Origin: Modicisalibacter sp033446685
GTDB lineage: Bacteria > Pseudomonadota > Gammaproteobacteria > Pseudomonadales > Halomonadaceae
Length of the DNA: 64,000 nucleotides
NCBI RefSeq assembly: GCF_033446685.1
Contig: NZ_JAWQLY010000009.1
Location: 154,323-218,322, forward strand
Direction: 5' to 3'
The position numbers and the translations under genes are program-made. Each line of letters starts with the position of its first letter. Position 1 is the first letter of the stretch. The notes under the pieces were generated by a model that saw nothing but the letters and a program-made list of their open reading frames with translations, was not told where the DNA came from and searched no databases. Shown here one piece after another: positions 54,064-63,013 of the stretch.

Positions 54064-54630
54064 TTGCCAGCCTCCAAGCGCGACCAGCTGCTCGCCACAG
54101 CCGAGCGACTTTTTTATGAACAGGGATTCCATGCCACTGGTGTCGACCGCATCGTGGCTGCCGCTGGAGTGGTACGCATGACGCTCTATAACCACTTCAC
54201 TTCCAAGGAGGCCTTGATAACGGCGGTACTGAAGGCCCGCCATGAACGTTTCATTGCCAGCCTCGATGCGGCTGCAGCCTCGGCTTCGCCAGGCCAGGTG
54301 ACACGGGCCATGGTCGAGGCGCATGGCCGCTGGTTGGAGCGCTACAGCCAGCATGGCTGCATCATGGCCAAGGCAATGGGCGAGTTCGCCGAGCATGGCA
54401 CCGAGATCCATGCCTTGGCGGCGGCGGCCAAGACCGACCTGCTGGCACGCCTCGAGGCCGCAGTGAAAAGCGACGAGCTGGACCACCACGAAGGACTGGC
54501 GCGACGCCTCTTCGTGGTATTGGAAGGCAGCAATACGACAGTGGCTCTGCTTGGCGTACAGGCGGCCCTGGCCGACACTCGGGCCGTGACCGACGCCCTG
54601 CTTGCAGCGGCCAGGAGCGGGATCTCCTAA
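54064..54630 (+). CDS. TetR-family transcriptional regulator
   Basis: A 188-residue regulator starting at TTG with AGGAG nine bases before. The N-terminal HTH is clear (LLATAERLFYEQGFHATGVD; GVVRMTLYNHFTSKEALITA). The C-terminal ligand domain (YSQHGCIMAKAMGEFAEHGT) resembles regulators of small exporters and oxidoreductases. The EamA transporter 180 bases downstream is the most likely target besides its own gene. Confidence 0.9.
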   Translation: MPASKRDQLLATAERLFYEQGFHATGVDRIVAAAGVVRMTLYNHFTSKEALITAVLKARHERFIASLDAAAASASPGQVTRAMVEAHGRWLERYSQHGCIMAKAMGEFAEHGTEIHALAAAAKTDLLARLEAAVKSDELDHHEGLARRLFVVLEGSNTTVALLGVQAALADTRAVTDALLAAARSGIS

Positions 54631-54709
54631 AGCCCTTGGCAGCACTCGGCGGTCGGGTCCATTTCCGTTACGCCTCTAGGCGGTAGGGGCGTAACGCTTT
54701 AAGGGCTTT
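54629..54709 (+). terminator. Nested inverted repeats after the TetR gene
   Basis: An outer 9-bp repeat (AAAGCCCTT at 54629-54637, AAGGGCTTT at 54701-54709) encloses an inner 9-bp repeat (CGTTACGCC at 54666, GGCGTAACG ending 54696). The inner hairpin is followed by CTTT. It probably ends the TetR transcript. Confidence 0.5.
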
Positions 54710-54808
54710 CACACCGTCCCTCATGGCGGCAGATGGTCAGCGGCTTGCGCGGTAGTGCTGAGATCCCGTCGCCAACCGTTTTATTTCTACATCAACAGGC
54801 GAGGTCAA

Positions 54809-55708
54809 ATGGTGGGTGCGAGTACGGTTTTCGTGGCGTTGGCGGCTCTTTTTTGGGGTTTGTCGGGCGGGATTGGCGGAATCCTTATGGCCGATGGCTG
54901 GGACGCGTTCGTGGTTTCTTTCTACCGGGGCGCGATCGGACTGCTGTGCGTCCTCGTCTGGCTAATGCTGCGCCCACACGGTAGTGGGCTGGCAAATCGC
55001 TGGCTATGGTTCTGGTCAGTCATTGCCGGTATCGGCGTAGCAGGCAACTTCTCATTCTACTTCTTGAGCATTTCGCACGGTAGCGTTGCGGTTGCGGCTA
55101 CGTTGATGTACTGCGCACCGGTGTTCGTGTATCTCGTGTCTTTCGCTCTAAAACTGGAAAGCCCCACTCCGCTGAAGTGGGCCGCGATTGTGGTGGTAAT
55201 GCTCGGTATCATGTTGCTTACACAAATCTACGACGTCGGTGCTAGCGGTGTTACAGCGCTTGGTGTAGTGGCCGGTCTGCTCGCTGGGCTGGCTTATGCG
55301 ATATTCATTTTCGGTTTCAAATATGCGGCGGCGCACGGTAGCCCCCAGGCTATTCTCTCAATAGCGTTTGCGGTACTTGCCATTATTCTTATCTGGCCGA
55401 GCGATACCGGCCAGACGATTGCGGCTCTGGGTACACAGGATTGGCCGCTGTTCGCGGTGCTAGGTGTGCTGGGCGCAGGATTATCTTTCGTCCTTTATAT
55501 TATCGGCCTGAATCACACTGCTCCGGCCGTGGCCTCAATTGTGGCAATGGTCGAACCGGTCACTGCGACGCTGTTCGGCGTCGTTGCTTTAAATGAAAGC
55601 CTGGTGGGACCGCAAATTCTAGGGATGGGGCTGATATTAGTTGCAGTGACTGCGCTTAGCGTATATTCGAACTCTGGGCGGCCATCTTCTGGCAGAGTCA
55701 CTAGCTAA
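54809..55708 (+). CDS. EamA/DMT-family transporter
   Basis: A 299-residue membrane protein with ten helices in two EamA repeats (FVALAALFWGLSGGIGGILM; LGVVAGLLAGLAYAIFIFGF; the second repeat ends ATLFGVVALNESLVGPQILG with the family Glu). Members export metabolites such as amino acids or nucleobases; the substrate is unknown. GAGGT precedes the ATG at 54809. Confidence 0.88.
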   Translation: MVGASTVFVALAALFWGLSGGIGGILMADGWDAFVVSFYRGAIGLLCVLVWLMLRPHGSGLANRWLWFWSVIAGIGVAGNFSFYFLSISHGSVAVAATLMYCAPVFVYLVSFALKLESPTPLKWAAIVVVMLGIMLLTQIYDVGASGVTALGVVAGLLAGLAYAIFIFGFKYAAAHGSPQAILSIAFAVLAIILIWPSDTGQTIAALGTQDWPLFAVLGVLGAGLSFVLYIIGLNHTAPAVASIVAMVEPVTATLFGVVALNESLVGPQILGMGLILVAVTALSVYSNSGRPSSGRVTS

Positions 55709-56044
55709 TTAGCATTCGAGTTGATGCCCGCCATTAAGATTATCATTATCGGTATGTATTAAACTAAGCTTGGTAGCGGGCGTGACGCAGCCAAGCCACT
55801 GACGTTATCCTCTCGATGGAACTATTTGATCGTCTGCATCGATGATTGTCTGGCAGTGCTGGGCGACCGCCATGGTATGAAATGGCCAGAGCATTAAGGC
55901 CCTTTGGGATGAGTGGGAATTGAGTGTGGGGCTTGGTGCAGCGTTGATGCCGCACGTGTCCGGCTCTATCGAGCCATCTTGTTGGGTCGGCTCGGTAAGA
56001 TAATTACTTCTCGGCGCCGCGTTCGAGACAAGTGTTGATTTTGT
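55709..56044. other. Noncoding gap next to tRNA
   Basis: About 336 bp between the EamA gene and the 3' end of tRNA-Arg. I found no gene, no integrase fragment and no copy of the tRNA 3' end. Confidence 0.5.
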
Positions 56045-56121
56045 TGGCGCCCCCATCAGGATTCGAACCTGAGACCTTCCCCTTAGGAGGGGGATGCTCT
56101 ATCCAGCTGAGCTATAGGGGC
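56045..56121 (-). tRNA. tRNA-Arg (anticodon CCT)
   Basis: A complete 77-nt cloverleaf on the minus strand: acceptor GCCCCTA/TGGGGGC, D arm GCTC/GAGC, anticodon loop CTCCTAA with CCT, T arm TCAGG-TTCGAAT-CCTGA, and encoded CCA. Its 3' end faces the accessory block. Confidence 0.97.
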
Positions 56122-56227
56122 TTCGCTTGCAGGCTTGCCGAGCGCAATCGGTCCACGCGCCGAACGAGGCGCATTATAAGCGTCTGACAGCACGAGATAA
56201 ACCTTTGCGCCGCCAAGGCCTTCTCGC

Positions 56228-58312
56228 TCAGGCGGGCTGCTCGGGGGAAAGGGCGGTTTTCAGGGGGTAAGCGGGGCGTGCGTCCGCGCTCAGGTAGCGC
56301 TCGATCAACAGCGACACCGGCATCGGCTCGCCGAACAGGAAGCCTTGCGCCAGATCGCAACCCAGCCCGCGCAGCTTTTCGAGCTGCTTGTCGCGCTCCA
56401 CGCCCTCGGCCAGCACCTGGCGCTGCATGGCGTGGGCCATTTCGATGATGCCGCCGACGAATTGCCGCTGGTCCTCGCGGGAGTCGAGATTCTTGATCGC
56501 GCTGCGGTCTATCTTGAGCGTGTCTATCGGCAGGTGGTTGGCGTAGGTAATCGAGGAAATGCCGGAGCCGAAGTCGTCGAGGGCGATCGAAGTGCCCAAC
56601 AGCCGCGCCTCTAGCAACTGGCTGCAGGCCAGGTCCAGATCGTGGAAATGGCTCGATTCCAGCACCTCGATGGTCAGGTAGGGCACCGTCAGCTTGAGCG
56701 CGTCACGGGTCTCGACGATGGCGCGCAGGAAGCTTCCGGTTTCGATCTGATCCTGGGACAGATTGATGCTGACCGGGGTGGCGTGGCCGGCGTCCTGGAG
56801 GCGCTTGGCCATGTAGCCGGCCTCACGCACCAGCCACTGACCGAACGGCAGGCTCAGCGAGGAGTGCATGATCACCTCGATGAAATGCTGCGGCCCGAGC
56901 AGCCCCTTCTGGGGATGGCGCCAGCGGGCCAGCGCCTCGAAACTGTGCGTCTGGTTGCTCGCCAGGTCGATGATCGGCTGATAGTAGAGTTCGAGCTCGC
57001 CGTTCTCGAAGGCGTCGCGGATCCGCTGGAAGGCGTCCTGGCTGCGCGATTCGATGAAGCGTTGCGCCTTGGCGATGCGGTTCTTGCCGCCAAGTTTGGC
57101 CTCGTACATGGCATGGTCGGCGCTGTCGATCAGGGTCGGCGGGCTCTGCCGGTAGTCGCTGGTGAAGGCCAGGCCGATCGAGACCGAGACGTTGACCAGC
57201 TCGCCGTTGGTGAGCAGGAAAGGCTGGGTCAGGTCGTCGATGATCTTTTGCCCGACCTTGAACGCCTTGTCGCTATTGCCCATGCCGCCGAGTGCGATGA
57301 CGAACTCGTCGCCGCCGAAACGCGCGACGATGTCGGTACTGCGCATCAGCCGCTTGAGTCGCCGGCTGACCTCGACCAGCAACTCGTCGCCGGCGGCGTG
57401 GCCGTAGCTGTCGTTGATCGGCTTGAAGTCGTCGAGGTCCATGAACAGCACCGACAGGCCGCTCTCGACGAACTGCAGGCCGGCCAGGTGGCTTTCGAGC
57501 ATCACGGTGAAATGCTCGCGATTGTAGAGCCCGGTCAACGGGTCGTAGATCGCCATTCGCTCGAGGCGCGCCTGGTTGAGGCGCTGCTGGGTGATGTCGC
57601 GGAACACGCCGACATAGTTGATCACCTCGCCGGCGTCATTGCGCACGGCCGAAATGGTCGAATTCTCGATTAGTTGGCTGCCATCCTTGCGGGTATTCCA
57701 GATGTCGCCGGACCAGAAGCCGTGCTTGTCCACCGCGGCGAACAACGATTGATAGAAGGTGGCGTCGTGCTTGCCGGATGACAGGATATGCGGCTTCTTG
57801 CCAATTACCTCGGCGCGCTCGTAGCCGGTCAGTGCGGTGAAGGCCGGGTTGGTGTCGACGATCGTCCGCTCGGCGTCGGTGATGATGATGCCGTCGTGGG
57901 TGCTGTCGAATACCGCCTTGGCGAGCCCCTGGCGGCGCTGATCGGTGACGTCGCGATGGGTAGCGATCACGTAGCGATGCCCATCGGCGCTCTCGGTTAC
58001 CGACAGAGTCAATTCGTCCCAGAGCTGGCCGCCGTCGCGACGACACAGCGCCAGCGTGTGGGTCGCCGGCGCGCGGCTGGCCAACGCCTCGCTCAGCCAG
58101 GTCTCGATATTGCTTCCGCTGTCGCAGGTGACGAAAACGCTGCGCGCAGGAACCAGCGCCTCCTGGCGGGAATAGCCGGTGAGCTGCTCGAAGCCGGCGT
58201 TGACGTACAGCACCGGAAAATCGGCGGCCTCGCCGTCGATGATCGAAATGGCGATGCCGGGCAGTTCCAGCACTTTGACAACGGGTTCCAGCAGGGGAGG
58301 CAATTGGCCCAA
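56228..58312 (-). CDS. PAS-PAS-GGDEF-EAL cyclic-di-GMP protein
   Basis: A signalling protein with two PAS domains (NAGFEQLTGYSRQEA; TNPAFTALTGYERAEV), a GGDEF domain with intact RFGGDEFVIAL and an EAL domain with FEALARWRHP, DDFGSGIS, LKIDRS and LAEGVE. Both catalytic sets look intact, so it may make and break cyclic di-GMP. I place the start at the TTG at 58312, which has AGGAG seven bases before it (694 residues). A longer frame from a TTG at 58450 (740 residues) reaches almost to the divergent cmoM start and has no visible ribosome site. Confidence 0.9.
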   Translation of the reverse strand: MGQLPPLLEPVVKVLELPGIAISIIDGEAADFPVLYVNAGFEQLTGYSRQEALVPARSVFVTCDSGSNIETWLSEALASRAPATHTLALCRRDGGQLWDELTLSVTESADGHRYVIATHRDVTDQRRQGLAKAVFDSTHDGIIITDAERTIVDTNPAFTALTGYERAEVIGKKPHILSSGKHDATFYQSLFAAVDKHGFWSGDIWNTRKDGSQLIENSTISAVRNDAGEVINYVGVFRDITQQRLNQARLERMAIYDPLTGLYNREHFTVMLESHLAGLQFVESGLSVLFMDLDDFKPINDSYGHAAGDELLVEVSRRLKRLMRSTDIVARFGGDEFVIALGGMGNSDKAFKVGQKIIDDLTQPFLLTNGELVNVSVSIGLAFTSDYRQSPPTLIDSADHAMYEAKLGGKNRIAKAQRFIESRSQDAFQRIRDAFENGELELYYQPIIDLASNQTHSFEALARWRHPQKGLLGPQHFIEVIMHSSLSLPFGQWLVREAGYMAKRLQDAGHATPVSINLSQDQIETGSFLRAIVETRDALKLTVPYLTIEVLESSHFHDLDLACSQLLEARLLGTSIALDDFGSGISSITYANHLPIDTLKIDRSAIKNLDSREDQRQFVGGIIEMAHAMQRQVLAEGVERDKQLEKLRGLGCDLAQGFLFGEPMPVSLLIERYLSADARPAYPLKTALSPEQPA

Positions 58313-58460
58313 GGTGATACTCCTGTGCAGCCGGCGATCCTCTGGCAATCGATTGGTTATCGGCCGTGGCAGCGAAGACTTGAGCGCGAATTCGCCGGTG
58401 GGTAGAGCCCCGCGGGCGGCGGCGCTAGACTGGCGTCTTTTCTCGGACAAGAGGCAAACG

Positions 58461-59261
58461 GTGAGCGCTCACGACCGCATATTCGACGGCCTGGCCGACA
58501 AGTTCGCCGATAGCCTGTATGGCAAGCCGCGCGGCGAGCTGCGCCTGGCGCTGCTCGACGACCTGTTGCCCCGCACCCTGACGCTGTGCGGCCAGCCGGC
58601 GCTGGATGTCGGCGGCGGATTGGGTCAGATGAGCGCCTGGCTGGCGAGGCGCGGCCATCCGGTGACGCTGGCCGAACCCTCCGGCGAGATGCTCGAGCGG
58701 GCGCGCGAGGCGCATGCCGGGCTGCCAATCGATTTCAGGCAGTTACCGCTTCAGGCGCTGGGCGAGGCCGCTCCCGGCCCGTGGCCGCTGGTCGTCTGTC
58801 ACGCGGTATTCGAATGGCTCGCCGAGCCGCGCCAGGCGCTGGCGGCGTTGAGTCGGCTGCTGGCGCCGGGCGGGCAGCTCTCGCTGATGATCTTCAACCG
58901 CGACGCGCTGCGCTTCTCGAACATCGTCAAGGGCAACCTGGAGAAGGCGCTGGACGATCGGCTGGCGGGTACCGGCCAGCGCCAGCGCTTGACCCCGATC
59001 TCACCGCTGACGCATGCCGAGGTCAGCGGCTGGCTCGCCGAAGAAGGCTTGGTCGTCGAGCATGTCGCCGGTATCCGGGTCTTTCACGATTACCTGCGCG
59101 AGCGCGACCCGGACGCCGCGACGCTGGCCCGGCTGTTCGAGCTCGAGCGGCGCTATTGCGACGTCGACCCGCACTGGCGGCTGGGGCGCTACCTGCTCTA
59201 CCACGTGCGCAAACCCGACCGGCCTGTCCCGGCGAATGAAACCCGCGGAGGTGTGAAATGA
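58461..59261 (+). CDS. cmoM: CmoM-like tRNA methyltransferase
   Basis: A 266-residue SAM-dependent methyltransferase (FDGLADKFADSLYGKPRGEL; LDVGGGLGQMSAWLARRGHP; HAVFEWLAEPRQAL; SLMIFNRDA), the pattern of CmoM (SmtA), which methylates 5-carboxymethoxyuridine at the wobble base of tRNA. The GTG at 58461 follows AAGAGG. It overlaps rsmC by ATGA. Confidence 0.88.
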   Translation: MSAHDRIFDGLADKFADSLYGKPRGELRLALLDDLLPRTLTLCGQPALDVGGGLGQMSAWLARRGHPVTLAEPSGEMLERAREAHAGLPIDFRQLPLQALGEAAPGPWPLVVCHAVFEWLAEPRQALAALSRLLAPGGQLSLMIFNRDALRFSNIVKGNLEKALDDRLAGTGQRQRLTPISPLTHAEVSGWLAEEGLVVEHVAGIRVFHDYLRERDPDAATLARLFELERRYCDVDPHWRLGRYLLYHVRKPDRPVPANETRGGVK

Positions 59262-60271
59262 GCGCGACGACCCCGGTCTGCCAATTGCTCGAGCGCCAAG
59301 CCGGCGACTATCGAGGCTGGCTGTGGGTGGCACCGCCGACCGATTCCTGGTTGACGGCGCAGGCGCCGGGGCCGTTGTGGAGCGCCGATCTCACGCTGGT
59401 CCGACAGTGGCGGGCCGGCGGCTTGAGGGCGTATGACGCGCTGGACGCCGAGCTCGACACGCCGCCCGGAGCCGTGCTGTTCTGGCCCAAGGCCCACGCG
59501 CTGGGCGAATGGTGGCTGCTGGCGCTGTGTCACCGGTTGCCCGCGGGTACGCCGCTGCAGGTGGTGGGCGAGAACCAGGGCGGCATCAAGCGGGTGCTCA
59601 AGGTGCTGGCGGCGTTGGGGCTGGGGTGCCGCAAGCTCGACAGCGCGCGCCGTTGCACACTGTTCGAGACGCGCGTCGGGCCGGTCGCGCTGGATCCCGA
59701 TGCGGTGTGGCAGCAATTCGAGGCGGCCGGACTTACGCTGGCCAGCCATCCCGGGGTGTTCGGCCACGGCAAGCTCGACGACGGTACGCGGTTATTGCTC
59801 GAGCATCTGCCCCACGAGCTGGGGCGCCGGGGCGAGCGCGTGCTCGATGTGGGCTGCGGCGACGGGGTCATCGCCGCGAGCCTGGCGCAACGCGGCGCTA
59901 CGGTCACCGCGCTCGACGTCAGCGCCTTCGCCGTGGAGGCGACCCGGCGCACGCTGGCTCTCAACGGCCTGGCGGCCGATACGCCGAATGGCGCGGTGGT
60001 GCAGAGCGACGTCTACGACGGCCTGGCCGATGGGGAACGCTTCGCGGCGATCGTCAGCAACCCACCGTTTCATCAGGAGCGATCGATCGATTACGGACCG
60101 GTGGCGCGGTTGATCGCCGAAGCGCCCGCGTGGCTCGAGCGCGGCGGTAGCCTGCTGCTGGTGGCCAATGCCTTCCTGCCGTATCCCGACCGTCTCGAGG
60201 CGGCCTTCGGGCGCTTCTCGATTCTCGCCGACGACCGGCGCTTTCGGGTCTATCGGGCGATACGCCGCTGA
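59258..60271 (+). CDS. rsmC: 16S rRNA m2G1207 methyltransferase
   Basis: A 337-residue methyltransferase with the duplicated RsmC build. The C-terminal catalytic half has VLDVGCGDGVIAASLAQRGA and the guanine-N2 motif SNPPFHQ. The N-terminal half contains PKAHALGEWWL and VVGENQGGIKRVLKVL, a degenerate copy typical of RsmC. It modifies G1207 of 16S rRNA. Confidence 0.93.
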   Translation: MSATTPVCQLLERQAGDYRGWLWVAPPTDSWLTAQAPGPLWSADLTLVRQWRAGGLRAYDALDAELDTPPGAVLFWPKAHALGEWWLLALCHRLPAGTPLQVVGENQGGIKRVLKVLAALGLGCRKLDSARRCTLFETRVGPVALDPDAVWQQFEAAGLTLASHPGVFGHGKLDDGTRLLLEHLPHELGRRGERVLDVGCGDGVIAASLAQRGATVTALDVSAFAVEATRRTLALNGLAADTPNGAVVQSDVYDGLADGERFAAIVSNPPFHQERSIDYGPVARLIAEAPAWLERGGSLLLVANAFLPYPDRLEAAFGRFSILADDRRFRVYRAIRR

Positions 60272-60282
60272 CTCTCGCTCGC

Positions 60283-60807
60283 TCAGCGTTGAGGGTCGCG
60301 GTAGTCGATGGCGGTGACGATGTAGCTCGTCTCGCCGCCCGGCGCGGCGACCGTGACCTCGTCGTCGAGTGCCTTGCCGAGCAGGGCGTGGGCCAGCGGC
60401 GCGTCGACGCTGATCCAGCGCTTGGCGGTATCGGTCTCGTCGTGACCAACGATGCGGATCGCCAGCTCCTCGCCGTCTTCGTCTTCCAGGGTAACGAAAG
60501 CCCCGAAATACACCCGACCGGTATCCGCCGGCAGGCGATCGACGACCTGCAGTTCGTCGAGCCGCTTGCCCAGGTAGCGGATGCGCGCGATGACCCGGTT
60601 GAGTTCCTTCTTGTTATAGGTGTAGTCGGCGTTCTCGCTGCGATCGCCCAGCGCGGCGGCCTCGCCGACCTTGGCCGAAATCTCGGGACGGCGCACCCGC
60701 GACAGGTGGTCGAGGATGCCGCTGAGGCGGGCGTGGCCTTCCGGGGTGATCAGGTTGCTCTTGGCTTCCTGGCGCGGATCCTTGGCGGGATCGCGCCAGC
60801 GCGTCAT
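60283..60807 (-). CDS. greB: Transcript cleavage factor GreB
   Basis: A 174-residue Gre factor with an N-terminal coiled coil bearing the acidic tip LGDRSENADYTYNKKELN and a C-terminal FKBP-like domain (KRWISVDAPLAHALLGKALD). It stimulates cleavage of backtracked RNA by RNA polymerase. The ATG at 60807 is preceded by AAAGG; a start at 60822 would add five residues. GreB rather than GreA is indicated by GRVYFGAFVTLEDEDGEE. Confidence 0.9.
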   Translation of the reverse strand: MTRWRDPAKDPRQEAKSNLITPEGHARLSGILDHLSRVRRPEISAKVGEAAALGDRSENADYTYNKKELNRVIARIRYLGKRLDELQVVDRLPADTGRVYFGAFVTLEDEDGEELAIRIVGHDETDTAKRWISVDAPLAHALLGKALDDEVTVAAPGGETSYIVTAIDYRDPQR

Positions 60808-61021
60808 GTTGCGGCCTTTCATGGCATCGGGTCGTCATAGCGGCTTGCGGTAATCCGGCCAGCCTACGCAACCCGGCCGCGAAGGCCAAGCTGTGCCGAG
60901 GATTCGACGAAGACCGCATAGTGAATCATACAAACGTTCGTTATGTTGCTGGTGAGTAGGATGCGCGACGAGCCGGTTGGCTCGTGTCACCGCCGCTGGC
61001 GGATTGTCGAGGAGTCGAGCG

Positions 61022-61666
61022 ATGCTGTGTAAACGTCTGTTGGGAGCGGCCGTGTTGGCCGTCATATTGTCGGGAATCGCGGGGGGCGTCATGGCGCAGC
61101 CCGATCCGGTCTATCCGCTGATCAAGCGCTGGGCGCAGATCAACTACCACATGCAAGGGGACGCCCAGGAAAAGGCCTTCGCGCAATTGGCCGGCGATGT
61201 CGACCAACTGGCAACGGCGCGGGCTGGCGATGCCCGGGTGCTGACCTGGCAGGGCATCATCCTGGCCTCGCAGGCGCGCGCCAAGGGCGGGTTGGGTGCC
61301 CTGGGACTGGCCAAGCAGGCGCGCGCGGCGCTCGAAAGGGCGATCGAGATCGATCCCCGCGGCGATGACGGCTCGGCCTACGTCACCCTGGGCACGCTTT
61401 ACGCCAAGGTGCCGGGTTGGCCGGTCAGCTTCGGCGACGAGGAGAAGGCCGAGCGACTGCTCAAGAAAGCCGTCGAGATCCGTCCGCAGGGCATCGACAC
61501 GCTGTACTTCTACGCCGACTTCCTGCACGAGCAGGGGCGCGACGCCGCGGCGCTGGAGTATGCCCAGCGCGCCGATGCGGCGCCCGGGCGCCCTGGACGG
61601 GAGGCGTCCGATGCGGGGCTGCGCGAGGAGATTCGCCGGTTGCTGGGCGAGTTGCGCCAGGGCTGA
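61022..61666 (+). CDS. Exported TPR-like protein
   Basis: A 214-residue protein with a signal peptide (LLGAAVLAVILSGIAGGVMA) and TPR-like helices (ARAALERAIEIDPRGDDGSA; AERLLKKAVEIRPQGIDTLY). GAGGAG precedes the ATG at 61022. It is periplasmic by prediction. Partners are unknown. Confidence 0.8.
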   Translation: MLCKRLLGAAVLAVILSGIAGGVMAQPDPVYPLIKRWAQINYHMQGDAQEKAFAQLAGDVDQLATARAGDARVLTWQGIILASQARAKGGLGALGLAKQARAALERAIEIDPRGDDGSAYVTLGTLYAKVPGWPVSFGDEEKAERLLKKAVEIRPQGIDTLYFYADFLHEQGRDAAALEYAQRADAAPGRPGREASDAGLREEIRRLLGELRQG

Positions 61667-61802
61667 CGTTGCTCGAGGCCGGTCCGTTGCGTCCGCGACG
61701 GGCGGCTTAATCGAGGCGCGACTTGGAATCCATCCATCGGCCCGGGATAATGGGGCGCATTGTGTCCGCGCCCGGAGAACGCCCCGGCCGATTGGAGAGC
61801 CC

Positions 61803-62432
61803 ATGACCGACGACAATTCGCAGGCCGTCGCGCGCTTTACCGGTGCCGATGTCGAGCAGCTGGAAACCGAGTCGCTCTATCGGGGCTTTTTCAGCCTCGA
61901 GCGCCGCCACCTGCGTCATCGCCTGTTTCACGGTGGCTGGAGCCGCGTGCTCGACCGCGAGGTGCACGTGCGCCGCGACGCAGTGGGCGTGCTACTCTAC
62001 GATATCGAGCGCGATAGCGTGGTCCTCGTCGAGCAACTGCGTGCCGGGGCGCTCGACGATCCGCTCAGTCCCTGGAAGCTCGAACCCGTCGCCGGGTTGA
62101 TCGAAGCCGGCGAGGACCCGGCCGAGGTGGCGCGCCGTGAAGCCATGGAGGAGGCGGGTTGTCACATCGACGAGCTGATCGAGTTGTACAGCTATTATCC
62201 CAGTCCCGGGGGCAGCGACGAACGCGTCACGCTGTTCTGCGGGCTCGTCGACAGCCGCGAACTGGGCGGCGTGCATGGCCTGGAGGAGGAGGACGAAGAC
62301 ATCCAGGTACATGTGTTGCCATTCGCCCGCGCCCAGGAGTTGCTCGAGGCGGGGCGGCTGGATAACGCTATGTGCCTGATCGCCTTCCTCTGGCTGACAC
62401 GCGAAAGGGCCTCATTGCGAGCAAGGAGATAA
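61803..62432 (+). CDS. nudF: ADP-ribose pyrophosphatase
   Basis: A 209-residue Nudix hydrolase; the Nudix box begins GLIEAGEDPAEVARREAMEE and ends AG. N-terminal YRGFFSLERRHLRHRLF is typical of NudF. It hydrolyses ADP-ribose to AMP and ribose-5-phosphate. GGAGAG precedes the ATG. The order nudF, DUF1249 gene, cpdA equals that in E. coli. Confidence 0.92.
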   Translation: MTDDNSQAVARFTGADVEQLETESLYRGFFSLERRHLRHRLFHGGWSRVLDREVHVRRDAVGVLLYDIERDSVVLVEQLRAGALDDPLSPWKLEPVAGLIEAGEDPAEVARREAMEEAGCHIDELIELYSYYPSPGGSDERVTLFCGLVDSRELGGVHGLEEEDEDIQVHVLPFARAQELLEAGRLDNAMCLIAFLWLTRERASLRARR

Positions 62433-62435
62433 GCC

Positions 62436-62882
62436 GTGGCCAGAACCGCGTATGTCACTGACCTAAAAACGCTGCAGGGCGAATGTACCGCCAACTACCT
62501 GCGCCTGACGCGGCTGCTTGGCGAGTTGGAGGCCGGCGAGGTGCGCGAGGTGCCGCTGACCGCCGGCGCCGGCTGTTTCGGTACGCTGTGGCTGGAGGTC
62601 GCCGAGCGCGCGCCCTACACGACCATCGTGCGGGTGGCCCAGACCGGGGTGCTCGACGGCATCATCGATTCGCCGCGCATGAACGTGCACCTCTATCACG
62701 ACGTGCGCATGGCCGAGGTCACCGACTTCCAGCGCCAGCGCCACTTCAGCGGGCGTTATCGCTATCCCAACCCGCGAATGCATCAGCCCGACGAGAAACT
62801 CCAGCTCAACCGTTTTCTCGGCGAATGGCTCGAGCATGGCCTGGCGCACGGCCGCGCGATCGACCTTTCGGCGACGCGCTAG
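62436..62882 (+). CDS. DUF1249 protein (YqiB-like)
   Basis: A 148-residue DUF1249 protein (NYLRLTRLLGELEAGEVREV; MNVHLYHDVRMAEVTDFQRQ; MHQPDEKLQLNRFLGEWLEH). The start is a GTG three bases after nudF. Function is unknown; it lies between nudF and cpdA in many gammaproteobacteria. Confidence 0.88.
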   Translation: MARTAYVTDLKTLQGECTANYLRLTRLLGELEAGEVREVPLTAGAGCFGTLWLEVAERAPYTTIVRVAQTGVLDGIIDSPRMNVHLYHDVRMAEVTDFQRQRHFSGRYRYPNPRMHQPDEKLQLNRFLGEWLEHGLAHGRAIDLSATR

Positions 62883-63013
62883 TTACTTTCGGCGGGTCGC
62901 GAGCGTCGCGTGGCTGCCGGTTTCCCCTGTTGTTGGCCCTCGTCGGAACGCCCGGTGCGTATTCCGTACCTAGGGCGCGATACGCTCTCGCGAGCCATGG
63001 AGTGAACGTACGA

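Noticed and set aside
60835..61092. 85-codon minus-strand frame upstream of greB
   Set aside because: It overlaps the ribosome site and signal peptide of the TPR-protein gene and has no family features.
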